A DNA stretch of 64,000 bases from Bacillota bacterium (GTDB lineage Bacteria > Bacillota > Clostridia > Acetivibrionales > DSM-1351), in assembly GCA_023400235.1 (NCBI GenBank), contig JAEXFI010000009.1, positions 1 through 64,000 of the forward strand. The letters are read 5' to 3'. The position numbers and the translations under genes are program-made. Numbering within the stretch: position 1 is the stretch's first letter; every line of letters starts with the position of its first letter. Below are positions 46,760 through 55,659 of the stretch, piece after piece. The notes under the pieces are model-generated. The model made no database searches, was not told where the DNA came from, and was given only the letters and a program-made list of their open reading frames with translations.

Positions 46760-46806
46760 TTTTCGTCAAGATACACCAGTTCAGAGGTGTATCTTGACGA
46801 AAAAAG
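46760..46806. repeat. Perfect 17-bp stem downstream of xghA
   Basis: TTTCGTCAAGATACACC and its exact complement flank an 8-base loop. No T run follows on either strand, so it is not a standard intrinsic terminator, though it may end or protect the xyloglucanase transcript. Confidence 0.7.
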
Positions 46807-46858
46807 CCCAGGGAAATAAAATACACTGTATAAATGTTGTTTTTGACTGGCCTTGAAG

Positions 46859-46981
46859 ATTGAACCTGTACCTGATGTCGAAACAAAATTCTATTTTAAT
46901 TGCACAGTCTCAAAACTTTTAAGGCATATAAAAGAAAATAGCGATAAGGAATTTCCACAGAAGCTGTTTTATGCTTCTTAG
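46859..46981 (+). pseudogene. Truncated copy of the 43507-43755 gene
   Basis: The frame reads IEPVPDVETKFYFNCTVSKL and continues to FPQKLFYAS and TAG. It matches the last 40 residues of the 82-residue protein at 43507-43755 at 35 of 40 positions. The first half of the gene is missing, and homology starts abruptly near 46855. It is a 3' remnant. Confidence 0.9.
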
Positions 46982-47005
46982 TTCTAAAACATTGCCTCCT
47001 CTCAC

Positions 47006-47128
47006 TTGACAGTAAATTCAAACCATGGTAATATAAACCAGTTAGCGTATGCTAACTGGTTTATATTTTAAAAGCTTTTTTCCAAAGGCTTTTTTAAAGC
47101 CGCTAAGTTAGCGTATGCTAACTTAGCG
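47006..47128 (+). promoter_or_regulatory. Promoter with duplicated palindromic operator for the flavin operon
   Basis: TTGACA (47006-47011), 17 bp, TAATAT (47029-47034). The palindrome GTTAGCGTATGCTAAC lies at 47041-47056, on the expected start point, and again at 47107-47122. Flanks extend each into a perfect stem: 17 bp for 47030-47067 and 12 bp for 47101-47128. Centres are 66 bp apart. The half-site GTTAGC recalls DtxR/IdeR-type boxes, so a metal-responsive repressor is a reasonable guess. The remaining bases to the gene at 47236 show nothing else. Confidence 0.65.
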
Positions 47129-47235
47129 CTGGATGCTTTTATATGTGTTTATAGCCGCCGCCGAATTGCTGCAAACAAAAAAGTTGGCGACGGTATCTGT
47201 TCAGCAATGCGCTTTGCGCATGGATTGGAGGTCTT

Positions 47236-48786
47236 ATGTTATTTGTTATAGCTTTATTTCTGGCCATATTTTTTGTTCTAACTGGAAGGAGGTTTTTAAA
47301 AAAGCACCCGAATTTATGTTACTTTACGGCAGTTGCTTTGGCAGGTTTAGTATTTGCGGGAATTGCTTCGGGCATGGTTTTTCATTTGCCGGCCTGGCTG
47401 CGTCAATGGGCTGTTCCGCTACTCTCCAGAGGTGCCTTTCCCACGGCACTGTTTGTAATAGTAATGTATACCGGAGCTCTCCCCAACAGTTCCCGGCTCA
47501 TAAGGGTACTGATGCCTGTCAGGGCGGAGCTGTCAATACTGGCAAGCCTTCTGACTCTGACACATAATGCCGCATACGGAATTACATATTTCAAACGGAT
47601 GTTTCTTGAGCCGGGAAAGCTTCCAACTTACCAGCTTGCAGCCGGGATAATCACAATAATCCTGCTCTGCCTTATGCTTCCGCTTGCGGCAACCTCTTTT
47701 CCGTCAGTGCGAAGACGTATGAATGGCAAGCGCTGGAAGTCCCTTCAAAGAAGCGCTTATCTCTTTTATACATTGCTGTACCTTCATGTGATATTGCTGT
47801 CTGTTCCTCCCATGCTGGCGGGCCGCAGCGGATACAGTCTGACTGTACTGGTATACAGTGTTGTATTTATCGGCTATGGAGCCATGAGGGTGCAAAAGGC
47901 ATTAAAGAGCAGAAAGTTATCCCCTGTAACTACATTTGTGCCGGTGGTTTCCGGACTTGTGCTTTTGCTGTTGCTGGGAGCTTCTATTCTAAATATGAAC
48001 ATGAATTCCGCTGATACCGGTACAAAGCTTTTAGCTGCAGCAGATCAGAAAGAGCAGGCTGGAGATCAGATGGTCCCGGAGGGAGATACGGACAGCCGAC
48101 TGCAGCAGCAACAGGAGAGTCCCACTGGCGGGGAAGAGGCTGCGAAGCCCGGCGGACTGCAGCAGGAAGAAAAGTCTGGAGAAAGTCAACCAGACGGTGT
48201 ATTTCCGGCTTCAGGAGAAGATGAACAGCCCGTTGGAAAGGGGACTGCAGCTTCCTCTGAGAAGTCGGCAGATATGTCGTCAGAGAAGCTGGCTGAGAGG
48301 TTGGAGCAGGCTCAAGACAAGCCTGTGCAGGCCCAAGGCAAGCTTGTGCCCGAAAACCGTGGGCAGTTGTCCAAAACGCAGACAGGCGGAAAAGCACCGG
48401 GCTCCTCAGACAAGATATCCCGATCAGGAAGGTCGGAGGAGGATGCAGGCTTAAAGTCTGGAGAAGTGCCACCGCCACAGGATACAGCAGATGTATCCGC
48501 GCCCCCTGAAAAAAAGTACAAATACCGTGACGGAGTCTTCACAGGAACCGGCAAGGGGTATGTGGGAGATATTACCGTGAGGGTAACTGTCAAGGCTGAT
48601 AAAATAACCGGCATCACCATTACGGATTCTTCTGAGGATGAGCCCTATTTTTCCGCTGCGGCAGAAATAACCGGAGCTATGCTTTCTGCCCAGAGTGCAG
48701 CCGTAGACACTGTCAGCGGTGCCACTTACAGTTCCGAAGGCATAATAGCAGCAGTCAGGGCTGCATTAAAAAAGGCTGAAAATTAA
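47236..48786 (+). CDS. Ferric-reductase-like membrane protein with FMN-binding domain
   Basis: 516 residues. About eight membrane segments (1-245) contain His residues in THNAAYG and LYLHVILL, as expected for a heme-binding ferric-reductase-like (MsrQ-type) core. A low-complexity Gln/Glu/Lys/Gly linker (about 265-420) leads to an extracytosolic FMN_bind domain (about 428-516) with the flavinylation motif DTVSGATYSS; T497 is the predicted site of covalent FMN attachment by ApbE. It would carry electrons across the membrane to its flavin. ATG has GGAGG. First gene of a five-gene operon with apbE. Confidence 0.85.
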   Translation: MLFVIALFLAIFFVLTGRRFLKKHPNLCYFTAVALAGLVFAGIASGMVFHLPAWLRQWAVPLLSRGAFPTALFVIVMYTGALPNSSRLIRVLMPVRAELSILASLLTLTHNAAYGITYFKRMFLEPGKLPTYQLAAGIITIILLCLMLPLAATSFPSVRRRMNGKRWKSLQRSAYLFYTLLYLHVILLSVPPMLAGRSGYSLTVLVYSVVFIGYGAMRVQKALKSRKLSPVTTFVPVVSGLVLLLLLGASILNMNMNSADTGTKLLAAADQKEQAGDQMVPEGDTDSRLQQQQESPTGGEEAAKPGGLQQEEKSGESQPDGVFPASGEDEQPVGKGTAASSEKSADMSSEKLAERLEQAQDKPVQAQGKLVPENRGQLSKTQTGGKAPGSSDKISRSGRSEEDAGLKSGEVPPPQDTADVSAPPEKKYKYRDGVFTGTGKGYVGDITVRVTVKADKITGITITDSSEDEPYFSAAAEITGAMLSAQSAAVDTVSGATYSSEGIIAAVRAALKKAEN

Positions 48787-48850
48787 AGAGTATGAAAAAC
48801 ATGAAAAGAATGAAAAGCATGAGAAAGCATGAAAAAAGGGAGCATTTGAC

Positions 48851-49909
48851 ATGAGAAAAATAATCTTATTATGCATAGTGCTAAGCATAGTGCCGTCTAT
48901 GCTTCTGACCGGCTGTAAGGCGGATGCAGCATCCGTCGGACAGGGGCTTGAGCCGTCTGCTGCTACGGTATTTGCCATGGACACTGTTATGGAGATTACG
49001 GCTTACGGTGCGGACGAAGAGCTTATGAAAAAGGTTTCCTTCCGTATTAAAGAGCTGGAGGCTGCACTTTCCACCACTGATAAGTCCAGTGAAGTATTCG
49101 CAGTCAACTTGTGGGGCAGAGGCAAGGTGTCGGTCGATACCCTGCGGCTGGTAAAGTACGGTATAGACTTCGGGGAATTGACAGGCGGACTGCTGGATGT
49201 GACTGTTTATCCTGTGGTTAAGGAGTGGGGTTTTACCACAGGAAATTACAAAATACCGGATAAGTCAGTCCTTGCAGAGCTTATTAAAAAAGTTGACTAC
49301 AGAAGGATAAGGCTTGACGAGGAGACTTCCACTGTCTCTATTCCAGAGGGGACAATGATTGATTTCGGCAGTCTGGCCAAAGGCTATACAGGAGACGTGC
49401 TTCTGAAAATGCTTAAAGCAAATGGAATCAGCTCGGCAATGGTAAATCTGGGAGGGAATGTGCAGACCCTCGGAACAAAACCCGATGGAACAGAGTGGAA
49501 GATAGGTATTGAAAGCCCCGGCAGAGACGGTCATATAGGCATTGTGCCCGTGGCAGACAAGGCTGTAATAACCTCCGGCGGCTATGAACGCTATTTTAAG
49601 GGTGCTGACGGAAATATTTACTGGCATATCTTTAATCCCAGAACGGGTTATCCTGCAAAGAACGGCCTGATTTCAGTTTCCATAGTCACAGATACAGGCA
49701 TCTACGGGGAAGCCTTATCCACTTCCCTGTTTGTAATGGGGCTGGAAGCTGCCTCTGAATTCTGGAGGAGCCACAGGGATTTTGAGGCGGTGTTTATTAT
49801 GGAGAGCGGGAAGATATTCATTACAGAGGGACTTGAAGACAGGTTCAAGCTTGCCGGTGCTTCAGACGGAGCCTCTGGCGGAGGCGGTCTGTCCGTTATA
49901 CGTCCATGA
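48851..49909 (+). CDS. apbE: FAD:protein FMN transferase, ApbE lipoprotein
   Basis: 352 residues. A lipoprotein signal ends at LLTGC (Cys 22). The ApbE fold follows with MDTVMEI near 41, the GGLLDVTV motif, DFGSLAKGY (about 174-182), NLGGN (about 196-200), SGGYERYF and the HIFNPRTGYP motif (about 258-267). It transfers FMN from FAD to Thr in SGAT motifs; three such motifs occur in this operon (47236 and 50908 genes). ATG has GGAG eight bases ahead. The 64-bp gap before it is a low-complexity run of ATGAAAA-like repeats. The next gene overlaps by 4 nt. Confidence 0.95.
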   Translation: MRKIILLCIVLSIVPSMLLTGCKADAASVGQGLEPSAATVFAMDTVMEITAYGADEELMKKVSFRIKELEAALSTTDKSSEVFAVNLWGRGKVSVDTLRLVKYGIDFGELTGGLLDVTVYPVVKEWGFTTGNYKIPDKSVLAELIKKVDYRRIRLDEETSTVSIPEGTMIDFGSLAKGYTGDVLLKMLKANGISSAMVNLGGNVQTLGTKPDGTEWKIGIESPGRDGHIGIVPVADKAVITSGGYERYFKGADGNIYWHIFNPRTGYPAKNGLISVSIVTDTGIYGEALSTSLFVMGLEAASEFWRSHRDFEAVFIMESGKIFITEGLEDRFKLAGASDGASGGGGLSVIRP

Positions 49910-50283
49910 AAAGGACATGTGTATGGCTTCTGGTATTTATTTTTATAATGGCAGCTTCCTTTGGGGTTCTTATTTCAAGAAGGCTGGATGCACGTGGAGG
50001 CAGAATCGCACGTATTTATCAGGCGGGTTCGCTGCTGCACTCCATAGCCCTGAACGGTGTGAAAAAGCCATATTCCATTACAATTGACGGGAAAAGAGGT
50101 GTTAACACAGTGAGCGTGGAGCCTGGGCGTATTTGTGTTGCAGATGCCGACTGCCCGGATAAGTTATGTGTAAAGTGCAGGTGGATTTCAAAGCCTGGCC
50201 AGATGGTGGTATGCCTGCCAAACAGGCTAATGGTTAAAATCGAAAATGAGGCGGCCGGCGGTATAGACGGCCTATCTCGGTAA
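49906..50283 (+). CDS. NusG domain II-containing small exported protein
   Basis: 125 residues. One N-terminal membrane segment or uncleaved signal (about 5-24) is followed by a NusG_II-type beta domain (about 33-115). It has conserved cysteines in GRICVADADCPDKLCVKC, where a DCPDxxC motif typical of this family is clear. Proteins of this kind recur in ApbE/FMN-binding electron transfer clusters, but their exact role is unknown. Its ATG overlaps the apbE stop (ATGA), indicating coupling. Confidence 0.85.
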   Translation: MKRTCVWLLVFIFIMAASFGVLISRRLDARGGRIARIYQAGSLLHSIALNGVKKPYSITIDGKRGVNTVSVEPGRICVADADCPDKLCVKCRWISKPGQMVVCLPNRLMVKIENEAAGGIDGLSR

Positions 50284-50296
50284 AGGAGCTGGAAAT

Positions 50297-50905
50297 TTGA
50301 ATACTAAAAGGCTTTTAAGGATGGCCCTGCTCACCTCGGTGGCACTTATAATATTTTCAGTAGAGGCACAGCTGCCGCCGGTAATACCCGTACCCGGCGT
50401 AAAGCTTGGGCTGGCCAATATAATTACTATATACGCCATTTTTTACTTCGGAGCTTCTGATGCATTAGTGCTTCTTCTGTGCAGGATTTTCCTGGGAAGC
50501 ATTTTCGGAGGCCAGCTAATGACACTTTTATATAGCCTGGGAGGAGGAATGCTGTGCTTTATAACGGTTTTCCTGCTGCACAGGCTGCTTACCATGAAAG
50601 AGGTGTGGATTTCAAGTGCGGCAGGAGCAATTTCACACAATCTTGGACAGCTGCTTGTGGCGGCTGCCCTTATGAAAACCGCGGCTGTCTTTTGGTACCT
50701 GCCTGTACTGCTTATTTCAGGAATATTGTCAGGAACCTTTACAGGGCTTTGTGCACAGTTCCTCTTAGGCCGCATGGACAGGCTGGGACTGACCTTCAGA
50801 AAAGGGGGTGAGGCCGGAACTGAATATATTCTGAAAAATCCCCGGGAGAGGGAACTGCTGAAAAAAGATAATTATAAAACATTTGTGGGAAGGAAAGGAA
50901 GGTAA
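50297..50905 (+). CDS. Gx transporter family protein (heptaprenyl diphosphate synthase component I-like)
   Basis: 202 residues with about five membrane segments, matching the Hpre_diP_synt_I/Gx transporter family. The opening segment VEAQLPPVIPVPGVKLGLANIITIYAI is diagnostic. Despite the family name these are ECF-S-like membrane proteins and occur repeatedly next to NusG_II and FMN-binding genes; quinone or flavin handling is possible but unproven. Start is TTG with GGAG ten bases ahead. It ends 2 bp before the next start. Confidence 0.85.
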   Translation: MNTKRLLRMALLTSVALIIFSVEAQLPPVIPVPGVKLGLANIITIYAIFYFGASDALVLLLCRIFLGSIFGGQLMTLLYSLGGGMLCFITVFLLHRLLTMKEVWISSAAGAISHNLGQLLVAAALMKTAAVFWYLPVLLISGILSGTFTGLCAQFLLGRMDRLGLTFRKGGEAGTEYILKNPRERELLKKDNYKTFVGRKGR

Positions 50906-50907
50906 AG

Positions 50908-53574
50908 ATGAAAATAAAAAGACTATTCGGCATGGCCATGGCAGTGGTTTATACCGTGGGCATGCTGCTGCAGGCTTCTGCCCACGGTTCTGACAAAATT
51001 ACAGATGTCAGCGGACATTGGGCTCAGCATGTTATGCTCCAGTGGCAGGAAGAGGGTCTGCTCAGTGCGGATGAAAAGGGAAAGCTGAATCCTGACAAGG
51101 AGATAACCCGCGGAGAGTACATGGGCTTTATAAATAAAATTCTGAATTTGAAAGAAACCTCCCAGGCAGTTTTAAAATATACCGACCTCCAGCCGGATGC
51201 GCAGTATTACTCAGATGTTTCAAAGGCACTGGCTGCGGGCTACATAAGCGGAACAGGCGGTTCCTCCATATCTCCCCAGGCCGGACTTAAGGTTCAGGAG
51301 GCGGCGGTGATGCTGGTGCGTGCGGCTAAACTCCAAACCGGGAACAAGGCTGAAAAGGTGCTGGATAGCATACCGGATGGCAACCAGGTGTCTGCCTGGG
51401 CAAAAGAGGCCGTCTCTGCGGCAATCGGCTGCGGTTATCTGACAGGTACGGAGGGCAGGCTGAATCCCAAAAAGATCATGACCCGTGCGGAAGCTGTTAC
51501 AATGCTGGACAGATTTCATTCAGACAAAAGAACACTTTATTTTCAGGGAGAGTACACACTGGGCTCGGCAGCAGAGGTGGAAATCGCAGGTGACGGGATT
51601 ACCCTTTCAGATACAGTTATAAAAGGCAATCTTATTACGGCTTCCAGAGTGGCAAAGGGCAGTGTCGCCCTTAAAGGGGTTACCATAGAGGGCCTGCTGA
51701 AGCAAAAGAGCCTGGATACAAAAGTGCTCCTTTCAGACAGAAGCAAGGCTGCAAAGACGGAAAAGCCGGATAGCTGGGCAGACGGTACTTACAGCGGAGA
51801 GGCTTATGGCTTTAAAAGCGATATAAAGGTAAAGGTAACGGTTAAAGATAAAATACTGGAGGCTATAGAAATCGTGAGCCAGGCGGACGACAAGCCGTAT
51901 TTCAATGCCGCCGACTGCGTTGTGGACAAAATGCTGGAGGAGAATTCAACAGATGTGGATACCGTCAGCGGAGCGACCTTTTCCAGCAGAGGAATTATAA
52001 ATGCTGTAAAGAATGCCTTAAAGCCTGCTGTGACCCAGAAGGGCTACCCAGTGGCTGATAAGCTGTCAGGCCAATACCGGGATGGCACCTATATGGGAGT
52101 AGCCAGGGGGCTTTATGCCGGACTTCATGTGAACGCCGTCGTTAAGGACAACAGGCTTGTAAAGATAAGCCTGGGTGATAACAAGGAAGACCGCCCGTAT
52201 ATAGATCAGGCTGCAGAGGAAGTAATTTATTCAATGCTGGAGCTGCAGTCCACCGATGTGGACACTGTGAGCGGTGCCACTTATTCCAGCAAAGGTATAA
52301 TAAATGCTGCAAAATATGCACTTAACCTTGCAGCATTGAACCCTGAAGCACCTCCCCCGGAAGAGCGGAAGGATTATTCCCTGCTTGCTGCATTCGGCGG
52401 ACAGGGTACTGCCGACGGAGACAGCTGGTTTTATGATGTTGAGGAAGTGGACGGAGGCTATGTTGCCACAGGAGTTACCAGCAAGGACAAGGTTTCAAAC
52501 GGCATTGTTGCAAAGTATGACAGCAAGGGGAACCTCCTCTGGAAAAAGCTTATACCTGAATATCGCTGCGGAAATATACTCAAAACCTCAAAAGGTCTTA
52601 TCCTTACCGGCTATCATACTGCTCATAAGGATAAGACGGCAGAGCATGAAGCGGAAGAGGACACCAATGCCGCCGCCATTTTGCTCTCTGCTGCGGACGG
52701 AAGGGTTATATGGAGCAGAACCTACGGGGAAGACGGCCTGACGGCAGAGGGGAAGGCCAGCAACGATGCCTTCGGACAATACTGGATGTGGGCCAATAAT
52801 GCGGTGGAAATGGGAAATGGGACAATCGTGGCCGGCGGCATGACAAATGCTTCAAAGGGAAGCCTGGGCTCGGCTCTCAAGGAACACAATGCACTTCTGG
52901 CAGTAATTGATATTGAAACAGGAGACTTAAAATCAGTAGAGGTTTTTGGCAGCGACAAGACTGATATGGTTGTGAGCCTTGGAAAAACCAGCGATGGAGA
53001 TTTGATTGTTGCAGGTTCCTCCAACGGAACCGCCCTCTCCTTCAAGGACGGAGGCTGGAGTGACAACAAGTGGGATGCCAAGGTATTTGTCATGAAGGTT
53101 ACCGCCGACCTGAAAAAAGTCAAATGGACAAAGCTCTATCCTGTAGCGTGGAATTCATATCAGATGGGTGTTGTTGTGGACTCCCGGGACAATATCTATA
53201 CGGCGTACAGCTACCGCTCCAAAACGGAGCTTGTCACAATGGCAAAGCTTGATGCCTCAGGTGAGGAGCAATGGCAGAAGGATTTCAAATATGCGGATAC
53301 AGATTATATAAGTGCCTTGAACCTGGGTGCAGACGGACATCCACTGCTGACTATAGAATGCTATGAGGATGAGGATTCCAGAAAGTTTGGCTGGCTGGGT
53401 TCAATTAATCCGGAAAAGGGAGAGGTGGATTGGAGCTTTGTATTCTCTACAAGCAATGGAGGACTTCTCTTCAATGCTGTTCCCGCATCTGACGGGAGTA
53501 TTGTCGCGGCCGGAATAGAACAGGACCATATGGGCTATTATATTGCGGATATTATAAAGTATATGCGCAAATAG
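50908..53574 (+). CDS. S-layer-anchored protein with two FMN-binding domains and a C-terminal propeller
   Basis: 888 residues. A signal peptide (1-26) is followed by three SLH domains (about 30-205) for cell-wall anchoring and a short right-handed beta region. Two FMN_bind domains follow (about 290-374 and 392-474), each with DTVSGAT(F/Y)SS; T357 and T458 are predicted flavinylation sites. The C-terminal 400 residues contain repeated SKGNLLWKK/ DGRVIWSRTYG/ SGEEQWQKDF-type PQQ/WD-like blades, a probable beta-propeller. The combination would hold two covalent flavins in the S-layer, outside the peptidoglycan, to relay electrons outward. ATG has GGAAGG. Last gene of the operon; a terminator follows. 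Confidence 0.88.
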   Translation: MKIKRLFGMAMAVVYTVGMLLQASAHGSDKITDVSGHWAQHVMLQWQEEGLLSADEKGKLNPDKEITRGEYMGFINKILNLKETSQAVLKYTDLQPDAQYYSDVSKALAAGYISGTGGSSISPQAGLKVQEAAVMLVRAAKLQTGNKAEKVLDSIPDGNQVSAWAKEAVSAAIGCGYLTGTEGRLNPKKIMTRAEAVTMLDRFHSDKRTLYFQGEYTLGSAAEVEIAGDGITLSDTVIKGNLITASRVAKGSVALKGVTIEGLLKQKSLDTKVLLSDRSKAAKTEKPDSWADGTYSGEAYGFKSDIKVKVTVKDKILEAIEIVSQADDKPYFNAADCVVDKMLEENSTDVDTVSGATFSSRGIINAVKNALKPAVTQKGYPVADKLSGQYRDGTYMGVARGLYAGLHVNAVVKDNRLVKISLGDNKEDRPYIDQAAEEVIYSMLELQSTDVDTVSGATYSSKGIINAAKYALNLAALNPEAPPPEERKDYSLLAAFGGQGTADGDSWFYDVEEVDGGYVATGVTSKDKVSNGIVAKYDSKGNLLWKKLIPEYRCGNILKTSKGLILTGYHTAHKDKTAEHEAEEDTNAAAILLSAADGRVIWSRTYGEDGLTAEGKASNDAFGQYWMWANNAVEMGNGTIVAGGMTNASKGSLGSALKEHNALLAVIDIETGDLKSVEVFGSDKTDMVVSLGKTSDGDLIVAGSSNGTALSFKDGGWSDNKWDAKVFVMKVTADLKKVKWTKLYPVAWNSYQMGVVVDSRDNIYTAYSYRSKTELVTMAKLDASGEEQWQKDFKYADTDYISALNLGADGHPLLTIECYEDEDSRKFGWLGSINPEKGEVDWSFVFSTSNGGLLFNAVPASDGSIVAAGIEQDHMGYYIADIIKYMRK

Positions 53575-53610
53575 GTCCTGGAATTTACATATTATGCAGG
53601 ACTTCATGGA

Positions 53611-53645
53611 AAATAGGGAATCTAAAAAGGATTCCTTATTTTTTT
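53611..53645 (+). terminator. Terminator of the flavin electron transfer operon
   Basis: The AATAGGGAATC/GATTCCTTATT stem with a short A-rich loop is followed by TTTTTTT. Confidence 0.85.
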
Positions 53646-53765
53646 ATGGAAAAATGTTAATAAATTTTTAAAACCTGTCAATACTATAGCATATGGGTAG
53701 TATTCCCAACACAGGCCATTCTTGGAGTGACCGATTGTTACACGTATCTGTTCAGGAGGGGTTTT

Positions 53766-54653
53766 ATGAAAAGGAAGAGGCTTTTTAGCATAGCTGCGGT
53801 TTTATTGACAGTTGTTTTTACAGTTGCACCTGTAAGCACAGGACAGTATCTGGCAGATGCTTCAGAAGCTTATCAGAAGGTGGACAGCAGTTCGGGCGTG
53901 ATAACAGCAAATGAGGTTAATTTGCGAAATGGCCCATCAACTGCCTTTGATATAATCTGCAAGCTCAAAAAAAATCAAAAGGTGACGGTTATGGGAAAAT
54001 TGGGAGACTGGTATGCGGTGTATGTAGGCGGCAGCGGCAATGTGGGTTCTGTATCCTCACAATACCTGAAGCTTGACAAGGCTGTAAGCACTGCCAACAC
54101 CAAACAGAATTCAGCTCAGAGCAAAAACAGCTCCGGGTCGGCTGCCAAAAACAGCCAGTCCTCTGGAAATGCAGCTCCCGCGGCAAAGAGTACCGCTGTG
54201 GTCAAATCCACGGCAGCTAAATCTGCTGCAACCAAAACTTCGACGGTAAAAACCACTGCAGAGCTGGTCAAAAGCATTTCTGCAGAGGAAAAGGTTTTGT
54301 TCCAGCTGGTAAACGATATGAGGAAGGAAGAAGGCCTGGCAGCCCTTCAACTGGATGAAGGGCTTATCAAGGTAGCAAGACTTAAGGCCGGGGATATGAA
54401 GGATAATAACTATTTCAGCCATACCTCCAAGCTATACGGCTCTCCCTTTGATATGCTGAAAAAGTACGGAGTAAAATTTTCAGCCGCAGGTGAAAACATA
54501 GCAGGAAACCAGTCTGGAGAAAGAGTAGTAAAGGCGTGGCTGAAAGAGAACAGCAACAACATATACAATGGCAAATTTACTCACACAGGTATTGGGATAG
54601 TTGATAGCCCCACCTATGGAAAGTTATTTGTCCAGTTGTTCATTAAAAAGTAG
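53766..54653 (+). CDS. Secreted SH3 + CAP/SCP domain protein (YkwD-like)
   Basis: 295 residues. A signal peptide (1-30) leads to a bacterial SH3 domain (about 42-105; NEVNLRNGPSTAFDI), a Ser/Ala/Lys-rich linker (about 110-175) and a CAP/SCP domain (about 178-295). The latter has NDMRKEEGLAALQLDE, the HTS near NNYFSHTSKLYG and the terminal FTHTGIGI motif. Such proteins are wall-associated; their biochemical function is unclear. The frame opens 13 codons earlier, but ATG 53766 with GGAGGGG seven bases ahead starts the signal peptide. Confidence 0.88.
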   Translation: MKRKRLFSIAAVLLTVVFTVAPVSTGQYLADASEAYQKVDSSSGVITANEVNLRNGPSTAFDIICKLKKNQKVTVMGKLGDWYAVYVGGSGNVGSVSSQYLKLDKAVSTANTKQNSAQSKNSSGSAAKNSQSSGNAAPAAKSTAVVKSTAAKSAATKTSTVKTTAELVKSISAEEKVLFQLVNDMRKEEGLAALQLDEGLIKVARLKAGDMKDNNYFSHTSKLYGSPFDMLKKYGVKFSAAGENIAGNQSGERVVKAWLKENSNNIYNGKFTHTGIGIVDSPTYGKLFVQLFIKK

Positions 54654-54666
54654 CATATAGGTTTAA

Positions 54667-54709
54667 CCGGAAAAAAGCTGAGGCCACCAAAGCCTCAGCT
54701 TTTTTCCGG
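54667..54709. terminator. Bidirectional terminator
   Basis: The perfect stem CCGGAAAAAAGCTGAGGC with its complement has A and T runs inside the arms, so it serves both the CAP gene and the convergent pseudouridine synthase gene. Confidence 0.88.
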
Positions 54710-54720
54710 TTTCAAGCCTG

Positions 54721-55626
54721 TCAGGGTTTGCGGTCTGTGTACAGCTTTTCAAGGTCAAAGGGTGGAGCAATGGTAAGGGACTTGCCTTTGAGATAGTCCA
54801 GATGCCCCGCAGGAGACTTGAAATCAAAGGAGAGCTTGCTGGCACAGAGCAATTGGTATTTGGAGCCATACTGCCGGTTTTCGGAATTCCTACCATATTT
54901 GCCGTCTCCTATTATGGGATGTCCGTAATAGGCCAGATGCGCACGTATCTGATGGGTACGGCCGGTGACCAGCTCCACTTCCAACAGGCTCAGGTCATAC
55001 AGGGTTTGCAGCACTCTGTAGCGGGTAACAATCTCCAGGGAATCCCTGGTTTTCTTGTGAGACACAAAAACCCTGCTTATTTTTTCATTTTTCTCCAGAT
55101 AATCCACCAGCTCTGCCTGGCGCTTTTCCATTATACCTGAAACAATACAGGTGTAGAATTTACTTATTTCCCGTTCCTTTATCTTATCAAGCATTATATC
55201 CAGTGAAGCATTATTTTTTGCCAATATGACCATACCGCTGGTGTTCCTGTCAAGCCTGTGGCAGAGAGCCAGTTCGGGTCCGTAGGTCAGCTGGAGCTTG
55301 TCAATCAGAGTGGCTTCAGTTTGATTGTTATCGGGATGAACAGGAACACCGGAGGCTTTGTTCACCACCAGCAGGTTATTGTCTTCATATACGGTAGAAT
55401 AACCTGCATTGCTTTTTCCCAGCAAATAATCATCAATAATGTAAATCTCTATGGTATCTTCTGCGGAAACTGTATAATCCTCTCTGATTCTTATGCCATT
55501 GACCTTCACATCCTTTCTTCTCAAAGCTTTAAACAGCATGCCCGAGGACAGGTTGGGATAGAAGTCACGGATAACCTTGTCAATTTTCTTGTCCTGGTGT
55601 TTTTCTTTAGCAATTACAGTTCTCAT
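54721..55626 (-). CDS. RluA family pseudouridine synthase
   Basis: 301 residues. An N-terminal S4-like RNA-binding segment (about 10-70, ALRRKDVKVNGIRI) precedes the catalytic domain with HRLDRNTSGMVILAKN (about 122-137), where the Asp is the catalytic residue, and VTGRTHQIRAHLAYYGHPIIGD (about 217-238). It isomerises uridines in rRNA or tRNA; which site cannot be told from the sequence. ATG has GGAG seven bases ahead. The fold and length are normal for RluD/RluC-type proteins. Confidence 0.93.
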   Translation of the reverse strand: MRTVIAKEKHQDKKIDKVIRDFYPNLSSGMLFKALRRKDVKVNGIRIREDYTVSAEDTIEIYIIDDYLLGKSNAGYSTVYEDNNLLVVNKASGVPVHPDNNQTEATLIDKLQLTYGPELALCHRLDRNTSGMVILAKNNASLDIMLDKIKEREISKFYTCIVSGIMEKRQAELVDYLEKNEKISRVFVSHKKTRDSLEIVTRYRVLQTLYDLSLLEVELVTGRTHQIRAHLAYYGHPIIGDGKYGRNSENRQYGSKYQLLCASKLSFDFKSPAGHLDYLKGKSLTIAPPFDLEKLYTDRKP

Positions 55627-55659
55627 TTATACTCCATTTCAACTAGTGGTGTTTACCTA

